Positions 30,222 through 38,046 of a stretch of 64,000 nucleotides of DNA are shown here, piece after piece. The notes beneath the pieces were generated by a model. It made no database searches. It was not told where the DNA came from and saw only the letters and a program-made list of their open reading frames with translations. Source of the DNA: Pantoea sp. BAV 3049 (GTDB lineage: Bacteria; Pseudomonadota; Gammaproteobacteria; Enterobacterales; Enterobacteriaceae). The stretch is from positions 3,143,764 to 3,207,763 of the forward strand of contig NZ_WHOY01000031.1 in NCBI RefSeq assembly GCF_009765445.1, in the 5' to 3' direction. The stretch's first letter is position 1. Each line of letters begins with the position of its first letter. The position numbers and the translations under genes were made by a program.

Positions 30222-30993
30222 CTTCTCTGTCCTTCTTTTGTGATCCCGGCGCGCTTAGCTGAGGCCGCGTGACCCGTGAGATAAACTGTTTGAGTTCCTG
30301 GGTTTGAGGGCTGGCAAAGACCGTTTTGCTGTCGCCCTGCTCCCACACGCGGCCCTGATGCATAAACACCACGCGGTCGCCCACTTCACGGGCGAAACTC
30401 ATTTCATGGGTCACGAGGATTAGCGTCATGCCCTCTTTTGCCAGTTGCTCAAGCACCTTCAGCACTTCCCCGACCAGTTCCGGGTCAAGAGCTGAAGTGA
30501 TTTCATCACATAGCAGTACCTTCGGCGACATCGCCAGGGCGCGGGCAATCGCCACTCGCTGCTGCTGACCGCCGGAGAGGTTGGCGGGGTAATAGTCCAT
30601 GCGGTCGCCCAGGCCGACTTTCTCAAGCATCTGTGCCGCGAGAGTCCGGCACTCGGCCTCTTTCTTCTTCAGCACCCGGCGCGGAGCCAGCATGACATTT
30701 TCCAGCGCGGTCATGTGCGGGAACAGGTTGAAGTTCTGGAAAACCATACCGACCGAGCGGCTGATTTCGCGCGCCTGGGTATCCCGCTCGGTAATGGTCA
30801 TGCCGCCGAGCTTGATGCTGCCTTCCTGATAGCCTTCCAGCCCATTCATGCAGCGCAGCAGGGTACTTTTTCCAGAGCCGCTGCGACCGATAATGGAAAT
30901 GACTTCACCCATTTCCACGTCGAGATCCACGCCTTTCAGCACGTGATTGTCGCCGTAGTATTTCTGCACCTGATTAATGGTGATGAGCGGCAT
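30208..30993 (-). CDS. Polar amino-acid-type ABC transporter ATP-binding protein
   Basis: Cytoplasmic ATPase of an importer. The 261 residues have Walker A GRSGSGKS at 36-43, the Q-loop in VFQNFNLFPH, the signature LSGGQQQRVAIARAL and Walker B VLLCDEITSALDPE followed by the switch His in LVTHEM. Its 5' end overlaps the preceding permease gene by 20 bases. The operon context suggests uptake of a ureide, purine breakdown product or related nitrogen compound. Confidence 0.93.
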   Translation of the reverse strand: MPLITINQVQKYYGDNHVLKGVDLDVEMGEVISIIGRSGSGKSTLLRCMNGLEGYQEGSIKLGGMTITERDTQAREISRSVGMVFQNFNLFPHMTALENVMLAPRRVLKKKEAECRTLAAQMLEKVGLGDRMDYYPANLSGGQQQRVAIARALAMSPKVLLCDEITSALDPELVGEVLKVLEQLAKEGMTLILVTHEMSFAREVGDRVVFMHQGRVWEQGDSKTVFASPQTQELKQFISRVTRPQLSAPGSQKKDREDGFI

Positions 30994-31630
30994 TGAATTT
31001 CTTCTCCAGTGACTTGCTGTAGCGGGACAGCGGATAACACATCAGGAAGTAGCCCAGGGCCACCAGTCCGAAGACTTTAAAGGGTTGATAAGTCACGTTG
31101 TTAAGGATGGTGCCGGCCTTGGTCAGCTCGACAAAACCGATGATTGACGCCAGCGCCGTGCCTTTCACCACCTGCACCGCAAATCCCACCGTCGGCGCGA
31201 TGCCAATCCGCAGCGCCTGCGGCAGCACCACGCGGTACAGCGTCTGACCAAAATTCAGGCCCAGGCAGCGTGAAGCTTCCCACTGCCCTTTGGGCAGGGC
31301 TTTGATGCTGCCATGCCAGATATCGACCAGAAAAGCACTGGTATAGAACGTCAGTGCCAGCGAGGCCGCCGTCCACGGTGAAACATCCACGCCAAACAGC
31401 GCCACGCCAAAAAAGACCAGGAACAGCTGCATCAGCAACGGCGTACCCTGGAACAGTTCGATATAGCCGCGGATCAACCGGTTCGGCCAGCGGCGGCCGG
31501 TCAGCCGGATGGTCACCAGCGGCAACGCCACCACCGTGCCGCCGAAGAAGGCAGTCAGTGACAGCAACAGGGTCCAGCGCGCTGCCAGCAGCAGATTGCG
31601 CAGGATGTCCCAGTCGGTAAATGTTGTCAT
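30974..31630 (-). CDS. ABC transporter permease (HisMQ type), second of pair
   Basis: Inner-membrane subunit, 218 residues, about five membrane segments, with the GSIKALPKGQWEASRCLGL coupling loop typical of polar amino-acid importers. I choose the ATG at 31630 (MTTFTDWDILRN), which has GGAGGAG upstream and overlaps the preceding permease stop by four bases. Confidence 0.91.
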   Translation of the reverse strand: MTTFTDWDILRNLLLAARWTLLLSLTAFFGGTVVALPLVTIRLTGRRWPNRLIRGYIELFQGTPLLMQLFLVFFGVALFGVDVSPWTAASLALTFYTSAFLVDIWHGSIKALPKGQWEASRCLGLNFGQTLYRVVLPQALRIGIAPTVGFAVQVVKGTALASIIGFVELTKAGTILNNVTYQPFKVFGLVALGYFLMCYPLSRYSKSLEKKFNAAHHH

Positions 31631-32295
31631 CCTGGCGCTCCTCCCAACCACTTGCGTCCGGCAGCCAGCAGAACCTGACGCATCGCAATCGACAGCGCGA
31701 GGTAGATCAGCGTGGTCACCAGGTACACCTCAAAGCTCAGAAAAGTGCGCGACTGGATCAGGTTGGCAGCAAAGGTCAGTTCTTCACAAGAGACCTGCGA
31801 TACCACCGACGAGCCGAGCATCACGATAATGCACTGGCTGACCAGCGCCGGATAAATACGTTTCAGCGACGGCGGCAGCACGACCCGCAGGAAAGTCTGC
31901 GTGTGGGTCAGGCCGAGCACCCGTCCGGCCTCCCACTGCCCTTTCGGGGTCACCTGGATCCCGGCGCGGATGATTTCGGTGCTGTAGGCACCGAGATTAA
32001 TCAGCATCGCCAGTAACGCCGCTTCCCCCGCGGTGAGCTTCAGCCCCAGATTCGGCAGGCCAAAAACGATAAAGAACAGCTGGACCACAAACGGCGTGTT
32101 GCGGATCAGCTCAACATAGCAGCCCCACAGCCGGCTGAGCAGTGAAGGCCTGCCGCTGCGCAGGGCCGCTCCCAGAATGCCCAGCGACACGCCACCCACG
32201 GTAGCCAGCACGGTCAGCTGGAGGGTGGCCCATAGCCCGGAGAGCAGCTCCGGCCAGTGTGGCCAGAGCGCAGGAAAGTTGAGTTGCCCCATCAT
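31627..32295 (-). CDS. ABC transporter permease (HisMQ type), first of pair
   Basis: Inner-membrane subunit of the same importer, about 222 residues, with five predicted membrane helices and the coupling loop AGIQVTPKGQWEAGRVLGL. It starts nine bases after the binding-protein stop. Two adjacent ATG codons (32295, 32292) can serve as start. Confidence 0.91.
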   Translation of the reverse strand: MMGQLNFPALWPHWPELLSGLWATLQLTVLATVGGVSLGILGAALRSGRPSLLSRLWGCYVELIRNTPFVVQLFFIVFGLPNLGLKLTAGEAALLAMLINLGAYSTEIIRAGIQVTPKGQWEAGRVLGLTHTQTFLRVVLPPSLKRIYPALVSQCIIVMLGSSVVSQVSCEELTFAANLIQSRTFLSFEVYLVTTLIYLALSIAMRQVLLAAGRKWLGGAPG

Positions 32296-32304
32296 CGCCT
32301 GCCC

Positions 32305-33090
32305 TTACGCGCCGAGATCTGCCGGCAGTGGCGCTTTCAGCCACTCTTCAGACAGGCCGTTCAGCGTCTTATCTTTGATGGCCTGCTCGATCAGCTCATC
32401 CACTTTCGCCTTCAGCGTCGGTTCGTCTTTGCGCATGCCGATAAAGCACGGAGAATCCTTCAGCATAAATTTCGCTACCGGTGCTTTGTCCGCGTTCTGA
32501 CGGGCAATCGCAGCCACCACCAGGTTACCGGTTGCCACATATTGCACCTGGCCAGAAAGGTAAGCAGAGAGTGTGGTGTTGTTATCTTCATAGCGCTTCA
32601 GCTGGGCGTCTTTCGGAGCAATGTCGCTCAGCACCATGTCTTCCACCGCACCACGGGTCACGCCGATGGATTTGCCGCTCAGTCCGGCCGCCTCTTTCAG
32701 GTCAGCGTCTTTCGGGCCAAACACCCCAAGGAAGAACGGCGCATAAGCACGGCTGAATGCGATCACTTTTTCGCGTTCCGGATTTTTACCCATGCTGGAG
32801 ATCACCAGATCCACTTTATCAGTCTGCAGATAAGGGACTCGGTTTGCACTGGTAACCGGCACCAGCTGCAACTTCAGTTTCATCAGTTTTGCCAGGTATT
32901 TTGCCATATCGATGTCATAACCCTGGGGCTGCAGATCGGTACCCACTGAACCAAACGGCGGGAAATCCTGCGGAACGGCAACGCGCAAAACGCCTCGTTT
33001 TTCAATGTCCTGTAGCTGATCAGCCATCGCATGAGTCATCTGAGTTAACATCAGCGCCGCACCTAATACTGCCAGTAATGCTTTCTTCAT
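32305..33090 (-). CDS. ABC transporter periplasmic substrate-binding protein
   Basis: Family 3 solute-binding protein of 261 residues. The signal peptide MKKALLAVLGAALMLTQMTHAMA precedes DQLQDIEKRGVLRVAV; QGYDIDMAKYLAKL and the hinge segment LVISSMGKNPERE follow. First gene of the eight- or nine-gene minus-strand operon for ureide use; the ligand is not predictable from sequence. A sigma-54-type element lies 56 bases upstream. Confidence 0.92.
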   Translation of the reverse strand: MKKALLAVLGAALMLTQMTHAMADQLQDIEKRGVLRVAVPQDFPPFGSVGTDLQPQGYDIDMAKYLAKLMKLKLQLVPVTSANRVPYLQTDKVDLVISSMGKNPEREKVIAFSRAYAPFFLGVFGPKDADLKEAAGLSGKSIGVTRGAVEDMVLSDIAPKDAQLKRYEDNNTTLSAYLSGQVQYVATGNLVVAAIARQNADKAPVAKFMLKDSPCFIGMRKDEPTLKAKVDELIEQAIKDKTLNGLSEEWLKAPLPADLGA

Positions 33091-33116
33091 TCTTCTCTTC
33101 CCCGATTAAGTCATCA

Positions 33117-33127
33117 TGAAACGAAAG
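33117..33127. promoter_or_regulatory. Candidate RpiR-regulator operator at the ABC operon
   Basis: TGAAACGAAAG occurs here and, as an exact 11-base match in inverse orientation, before the RpiR gene at 34256. It falls just downstream of the start site predicted from the sigma-54 element, a typical repressor position. Inference only. Confidence 0.4.
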
Positions 33128-33145
33128 ATTCTTGAAGAAGATGTT

Positions 33146-33161
33146 TGCAACTAATGTGCCA
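33146..33161 (-). promoter_or_regulatory. Sigma-54 (-24/-12) promoter of the ureide/ABC operon
   Basis: The minus strand reads TGGCACATTAGTTGCA; the consensus is TGGCACG-N4-TTGCA. GG and GC have the exact required spacing and only one conserved position differs. It lies 56 bases before the binding-protein start. Nitrogen (NtrC) control is inferred. Confidence 0.72.
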
Positions 33162-33398
33162 TCAACAGGAAATCGACGCTAATTATTTTTGGGCGCAGAA
33201 CGTCACGCCTGCTGAAAGCAGAAACGCGAGGGAAAAACAGCGTGGGATCCCGAAGTTTAGCTTTAACAGTCAGGATTTTTGCCGGGCAAACGGTTGCCCT
33301 GCAAGTGGAAAGAAACGTTAGTTACAGCAAGAACGAAGTTGAGCGGAGCGATTCAGCATTCGCCCCACAATAAAGCAAAGCACCAAAACAGTGCCCCA

Positions 33399-34238
33399 CT
33401 AACGTTGTTCCAGCTCGTCCAGATGGCTGTAGAGGTCGGCAATCTGGTGAATACGCTGACGACCTTCGCTGAGCAATTCATGCAGCACGGCATTCGCCAG
33501 CAGATTGATCAGGCTGTTAGCCGAAGCATAGCTGTCAAAGGCGGATACGCTGTCCAGCGGAGCGCAAAGCTGCCAGCGGGCCAGAGCAATCACCGCCTGC
33601 GCCTGAGGTTCGCACATCACCAGCGTCGGGATGTTTTCACTCTGCAACTGCTGCAGTAACGGTTTGATAATCCGTGGACGACGGCGGAAAGCCATCACCA
33701 CCACCATATCTTCCGGCGTCACTTCCACCAGCTCTTCCGACAACGTCTGGCCCGGCTGCGGCAACACCTGTACGCCGCCACGCGCCTGCAGCAGCTGCTG
33801 ACGAAGGTGCAGTGCCACCGGATAGGCATTTCTCATCCCGATGATAAATATACGTTTTGCGGTAGCCAGCTGCTGAACCACCTCACCAAACTGAGCGGTA
33901 TCAATGGTGTTTACCCACAGGGTGAGATTGGCCATTTCCTGCTTATAATGGCGGGCCAGCAGCGTGTTACCCTGCACCGCATCCCGGTTATCGGTCAGCG
34001 GCATGCCGCTCTGGCGCAGCGTGCGCAGTTCGTCACGCATATCCTTGTATTTTTCATACCCAAGACGCCTGAAGAGGCGGCTGACCGTCGCCTTGGAGAC
34101 GCCGCTGAGCCTGGCCAGCTCGGCGCTGTTGTAGCTGATCAGGTCGTCGAAGTGGTCGAAAGCAAAATCAGCCACGCGCTGCTCCTGTGGAGAGAGCTGC
34201 GGGTAGTGACTTCTCAGGCGTTCATCGAGCTGCTTCAT
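33399..34238 (-). CDS. RpiR-family transcriptional regulator of the hpx block
   Basis: DNA-binding regulator of 279 residues: an N-terminal HTH of the RpiR type (residues 1-75, with YNSAELARLSGVSKATVSRLFRRLGY) and a SIS sugar-isomerase-like effector domain (about 125-255: RIFIIGMRNAYPVA, MVVVMAFRRRPR). It lies between the ABC operon and hpxWXYZ, like HpxU of Klebsiella. The effector is unknown. A shared 11-base motif 18 bases upstream suggests autoregulation. Confidence 0.88.
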   Translation of the reverse strand: MKQLDERLRSHYPQLSPQEQRVADFAFDHFDDLISYNSAELARLSGVSKATVSRLFRRLGYEKYKDMRDELRTLRQSGMPLTDNRDAVQGNTLLARHYKQEMANLTLWVNTIDTAQFGEVVQQLATAKRIFIIGMRNAYPVALHLRQQLLQARGGVQVLPQPGQTLSEELVEVTPEDMVVVMAFRRRPRIIKPLLQQLQSENIPTLVMCEPQAQAVIALARWQLCAPLDSVSAFDSYASANSLINLLANAVLHELLSEGRQRIHQIADLYSHLDELEQR

Positions 34239-34255
34239 ATCTCAGACCTTTGTAA

Positions 34256-34266
34256 CTTTCGTTTCA
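34256..34266. promoter_or_regulatory. Second copy of the candidate RpiR operator
   Basis: Complement of TGAAACGAAAG, 18 bases before the RpiR regulator start codon, identical to the copy at 33117. Confidence 0.4.
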
Positions 34267-34365
34267 GAGAACATAGCCTATACAAATAACGTGCCTGCTG
34301 AAAAATTTTTTCGCTGAGCAATCCTCTGATTCTCTCCGGCGGCTTTTTTCCGGTGGCCAACAAAC

Positions 34366-34381
34366 TGGAACATCTCTTGCT
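34366..34381 (+). promoter_or_regulatory. Sigma-54 (-24/-12) promoter of hpxWXYZ
   Basis: TGGAACATCTCTTGCT keeps TGG and TTGC with the exact -24/-12 spacing and lies 55 bases before the hpxW start codon. Two positions of the -24 box differ from consensus. Confidence 0.6.
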
Positions 34382-34435
34382 TGATTATCCCTTGTTACCC
34401 GTTATCCCCTGTAACCCGAAAAAAATGAGACTGTG

Positions 34436-36022
34436 ATGATCCAAAGTAATATCGCCCCGCTCGGCATGGCCGTGGCACCCCATCATCTGGCCAGTGAAAG
34501 CGCACTGGCCGTGTTGCGCGAAGGGGGCAATGCGATTGAAGCAATGGTTGCTGCCGCGGCTACCATCGCGGTGGTTTATCCGCATATGAACGGGTTGGGA
34601 GGGGATGGCTTCTGGCTGATTGTTCCTCCACAGGGCGACCCGATAGCCATTGATGCCAGCGGTGCCGCAGGTTCGCTGGCTGATTTCTCCTTTTATGAAG
34701 ATGCGGCGACCATCCCCCATCGCGGCCCGAAAGCGGCGCTGACCGTGGCCGGAACAGTCAGCGGTTGGGCTGAGGCGCTGGAGGTCTCGGCTGAATTCGG
34801 CGGTAGCGCCATGCCGGTTTCGCGCCTGCTGGCCGATGCCATCCGCTACGCCGCAGACGGTATTCCGGTCACCGACTCTCAATCTTCCGCGACCCGCAGC
34901 AAATACCACGAGCTGGCGAATCAGCCCGGCTTTGCTGCCACCTTTTTACCGGACGGCGAAGTCCCCCGCCCCGGAAGCCGCTTCACTCAGCCGGAGCTGG
35001 CTGACACGCTGAGTATCCTGACCGAAGAGGGGCTGGAGAGTTTCTATCGCGGTTCGCTGGCAACCAGGCTGGCGAGTGAGATGTCAGCCCTGGGCATGCC
35101 GATTACCCTTGAAGACCTGAACCATCATCATGCGCTGCGCCGCACTCCGCTGCGTATTGAGCATCAGTCCGGCGAAGTATTCAATATGACCCCTCCCACC
35201 CAGGGGCTGGTTTCACTGGCGATCCTCGGCATCACCGACCACCTGAACATGGCCGATGCCGATGAGGCGCAGACCATCCACCGCATCGTTGAAGCCACCA
35301 AGCTGGCCTTTGACCTGCGCGATCGCTATATCACCGATCCGCTGCATATGCAGGAACAGATGCAGACGCTACTGGATTCCGACCTGCTGGTGCAGCTGGC
35401 GGGAAAAATTGATGACCGGCAGGCTGCGCCATGGGGCACCGGTAAAGGCCCCGGCGATACCGTGTGGATGGGCGTGATGGACAGCAGCGGGCTGGCCGTG
35501 TCGTTTATTCAGAGCATTTATCACGAGTTTGGCAGTGGCGTGGTGATCCCGGGCACAGGTATTACCTGGCAAAACCGCGGAGCGGCGTTCAGCCTCGATC
35601 CGGATCATCTGCTGGCGCTGGCACCGGGCAAGCAGCCATTCCACACCCTGAACCCGGCCGCCGCACGTCTGAATGACGGCCGCACCATAGTGTACGGTTC
35701 AATGGGCGGAGACGGCCAGCCGCAGACCCAGGCTGCAATTTTCACCCGTCATGTGGTGCAGGGCATGCCGCTGCAGGAGTGCGTCAGCGCCCCGCGCTGG
35801 CTGCTGGGCCGTACCTGGGGACAATCTTCCGACTCGCTGAAGCTGGAAGGCCGGTTTGCACCTGAAACCTTTAACCAACTTCGCGCGCTGGGCCATGAAG
35901 TCGAAGAGTTGCCCGCCTTCAGCGAGGCTGTTGGTCACGCCGGGGCCATTGTCCGGCACACTAACGGCATGCTGGAAGGCGCATGTGACCCACGCAGTAA
36001 CGGCAGCGCAGCGGGTTTTTAA
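34436..36022 (+). CDS. hpxW: Oxamate amidohydrolase (gamma-glutamyltransferase-like Ntn-hydrolase)
   Basis: The Klebsiella HpxW protein hydrolyses oxamate to oxalate and ammonia at the end of the oxalurate branch. This 528-residue protein has the gamma-glutamyltransferase fold, NGLGGDGFWL near residue 52, and the self-cleavage site GPGDTVWMGVMD, in which Thr342 becomes the N-terminal nucleophile of the small subunit. GSMGGDGQPQTQ is the late conserved loop. No signal peptide is seen, unlike true periplasmic gamma-glutamyltransferases. I prefer the ATG at 34436; a GTG precedes it by one codon. Confidence 0.88.
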   Translation: MIQSNIAPLGMAVAPHHLASESALAVLREGGNAIEAMVAAAATIAVVYPHMNGLGGDGFWLIVPPQGDPIAIDASGAAGSLADFSFYEDAATIPHRGPKAALTVAGTVSGWAEALEVSAEFGGSAMPVSRLLADAIRYAADGIPVTDSQSSATRSKYHELANQPGFAATFLPDGEVPRPGSRFTQPELADTLSILTEEGLESFYRGSLATRLASEMSALGMPITLEDLNHHHALRRTPLRIEHQSGEVFNMTPPTQGLVSLAILGITDHLNMADADEAQTIHRIVEATKLAFDLRDRYITDPLHMQEQMQTLLDSDLLVQLAGKIDDRQAAPWGTGKGPGDTVWMGVMDSSGLAVSFIQSIYHEFGSGVVIPGTGITWQNRGAAFSLDPDHLLALAPGKQPFHTLNPAAARLNDGRTIVYGSMGGDGQPQTQAAIFTRHVVQGMPLQECVSAPRWLLGRTWGQSSDSLKLEGRFAPETFNQLRALGHEVEELPAFSEAVGHAGAIVRHTNGMLEGACDPRSNGSAAGF

Positions 36023-36031
36023 CAGGAGAGG

Positions 36032-36223
36032 ATGATGAAACAAACTTCGCCCGACTGGGCAGCCTACGTGGCACAAATGGAACAGGTTCTGGGCGTCACG
36101 CTGGATGACCAGCGTCGCGCCGAGCTGATGGTGCAGTTCGCCCGCATCGCCGGAATGGCGGAGCCGCTGATGGCTTTCCCTCTTGACGACCGTCTGGAAG
36201 TCGCGGGGGTGTATAAAGCATGA
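36032..36223 (+). CDS. hpxX: Oxalurate catabolism protein HpxX (DUF4089, GatC-like)
   Basis: Small 63-residue protein of the DUF4089/AtzG type. AtzG is a GatC-like partner that stabilises the AtzE amidase, so HpxX probably forms a complex with HpxY. CAGGAGAGG precedes the start. Its stop overlaps the hpxY start by four bases (ATGA), supporting equal synthesis of the two. Confidence 0.88.
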   Translation: MMKQTSPDWAAYVAQMEQVLGVTLDDQRRAELMVQFARIAGMAEPLMAFPLDDRLEVAGVYKA

Positions 36224-37617
36224 ATCTTGCCTCGTTATCCATTGCCGGGCTGAAGAGCGCGCTGATCAAAGGTGAGCTGAGCGCTCGTGAAATCGCCCAG
36301 CAGACGCTACAGGACATTGAACACTATAATCCGGCGATCAATGCCTGGACCCACCTCACCCAGGATCGCATGCTGCAGGAAGCGGATCGCATCGATCGCC
36401 TGCGCAAAGAGGGATTGCCCCTGCCAGAACTGGCCTCCATCCCCTACGCGGTGAAAAACCTGTTTGATGTTGCCGGTCATTCCACGCTGGCTGGTGCGAG
36501 TCTTTTCAGCGATCGTCAGGCAGCGCGACAGGATGGCTGGGCGGTGCGCAAGCTGGCAGAAGCCGGTGCCCTTCTCTCCGGCATGCTGAATATGGACGCC
36601 TATGCTTACGGCTTCACCACCGAAAACAGCCATTACGGTGCGACGAAAAACCCGCGTGACCTTAGCCGGATTGCCGGAGGCTCCTCGGGCGGCTCGGCTG
36701 CGGCCGTCGCGGCTGGCCTGGTACATTTCTCCCTGGGCACCGACACTAACGGTTCAATTCGCGTGCCCGCTTCGCTGTGCGGCATTTTCGGCCTGAAACC
36801 AACTTTTGGCCGTCTTTCCCGCAGCGGCAGCCATCCGTTTGTTGCCAGCCTCGATCATATCGGGCCATTTACCCGTTCGGTGGACGATCTGGCGCTGGTT
36901 TATGATGCGCTGCAGGGCCGCGATCCGCAGGACAGCTTCCAGGCTGAAAAAGCCATTCACCCCACCCACCAGCAACTGGAACACGGGATGGAAGGCCTGC
37001 GTTGCGGCGTGCTGGGCGGTTACTTTCAGACCTGGTGCAGCGAGGAAGCCCGTACCGCAGTGGCAACCGCAGCCAAAGCGCTGAATGCTCAGGATGAAGT
37101 GACGCTGCCCGAGGCCGAACTGGCCCGCACCGCGGCGTTTATTATCACCGCTTCAGAGGGTGGCAATCATTATCTGCCAGCCCTGAAGAGCGTCCCGGAT
37201 CGTTTTGAGCCACTCTCCCGTGAGCGTCTGCTCGCCGGGGCGATGGTGCCGTCAGCCTGGTATGTTCAGGCCCAGCGCTTCCGTCATCATTTCCGCCAGC
37301 AGGTACTGCCGCTGTTCGAGCGGTTCGACGTGCTCATTGCCCCGGCAACGCCGGATAGTGCAACAACCATCGGTCAGGAAACCATGCGTATCAATGGCAC
37401 TGATTTGCCCATTCGCGCCAGTATGGGCATGCTGACCCAGCCAATTTCATTCCTTGGCCTGCCGGTCACCACCGTGCCACTGCAGACGCCGGGCGGACTA
37501 CCAATAGGCCTGCAGCTTATTGCCGCACCGTTTAAAGAAGAGGCCTGCCTGCGTGCAGCCTGGGCGCTGGAAAAAATGGGTATCGCCCGCGCGCTGCCCG
37601 CTAACCTGAGTGCATAA
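36220..37617 (+). CDS. hpxY: AtzE-family amidase, probable oxalurate amidohydrolase
   Basis: Amidase-signature hydrolase of 465 residues. The Ser-cisSer-Lys triad can be read as Lys79 (PYAVKN), Ser155 (IAGGSSGGSA) and Ser179 (TDTNGSIRVPA). In the Klebsiella pathway HpxY is placed at oxalurate to oxamate; that role is taken over by analogy. AtzE itself acts on carboxybiuret, so other ureido acids are possible substrates. Confidence 0.86.
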   Translation: MNLASLSIAGLKSALIKGELSAREIAQQTLQDIEHYNPAINAWTHLTQDRMLQEADRIDRLRKEGLPLPELASIPYAVKNLFDVAGHSTLAGASLFSDRQAARQDGWAVRKLAEAGALLSGMLNMDAYAYGFTTENSHYGATKNPRDLSRIAGGSSGGSAAAVAAGLVHFSLGTDTNGSIRVPASLCGIFGLKPTFGRLSRSGSHPFVASLDHIGPFTRSVDDLALVYDALQGRDPQDSFQAEKAIHPTHQQLEHGMEGLRCGVLGGYFQTWCSEEARTAVATAAKALNAQDEVTLPEAELARTAAFIITASEGGNHYLPALKSVPDRFEPLSRERLLAGAMVPSAWYVQAQRFRHHFRQQVLPLFERFDVLIAPATPDSATTIGQETMRINGTDLPIRASMGMLTQPISFLGLPVTTVPLQTPGGLPIGLQLIAAPFKEEACLRAAWALEKMGIARALPANLSA

Positions 37618-37619
37618 AA

Positions 37620-38003
37620 ATGAAAACTGAACACATTGATCGCCCTGCAATCCTCGCCGAAGTGACCGCAGCTTTTTATCGCTATGAAGAGGCGCTAATC
37701 ACCAACAACACTGCTGTACTCGACGAGCTGTTCTGGCATGACGAGCGCACCGTACGGTTGGGAGCAGGAGAGAATCTGTACGGCATCGAGGAGATTCGTG
37801 CTTATCGCGCTTCCCGTCCGGCGCAGGGTCTGGATCGTGAACTGCGCAATACGGTGATCACCACTTTCGGGGAAGATTATGCGGTATGCAGCACAGAATT
37901 CACCCGTGAGGGCAGCGACAAAATCGGTCGCCAGCAGCAGACATGGGTGAAACTGCCCTGTGGCTGGCGCATTGTTGCGGCGCAGGTCAGCCTGATGGTC
38001 TGA
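37620..38003 (+). CDS. hpxZ: Oxalurate catabolism protein HpxZ (DUF3225, SnoaL/NTF2-like)
   Basis: 127 residues in an NTF2-like alpha+beta fold, with FYRYEEALITNNTAVLDELFW at the N terminus and WRIVAAQVSLM at the end. Related to AtzH of the cyanuric acid operon. Its exact reaction in oxalurate use is not established. It begins two bases after the hpxY stop. Confidence 0.85.
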   Translation: MKTEHIDRPAILAEVTAAFYRYEEALITNNTAVLDELFWHDERTVRLGAGENLYGIEEIRAYRASRPAQGLDRELRNTVITTFGEDYAVCSTEFTREGSDKIGRQQQTWVKLPCGWRIVAAQVSLMV

Positions 38004-38046
38004 CATCGGTTGCCTGCGAAAAGCCCCCACGCCAATGGGTTGAAAT

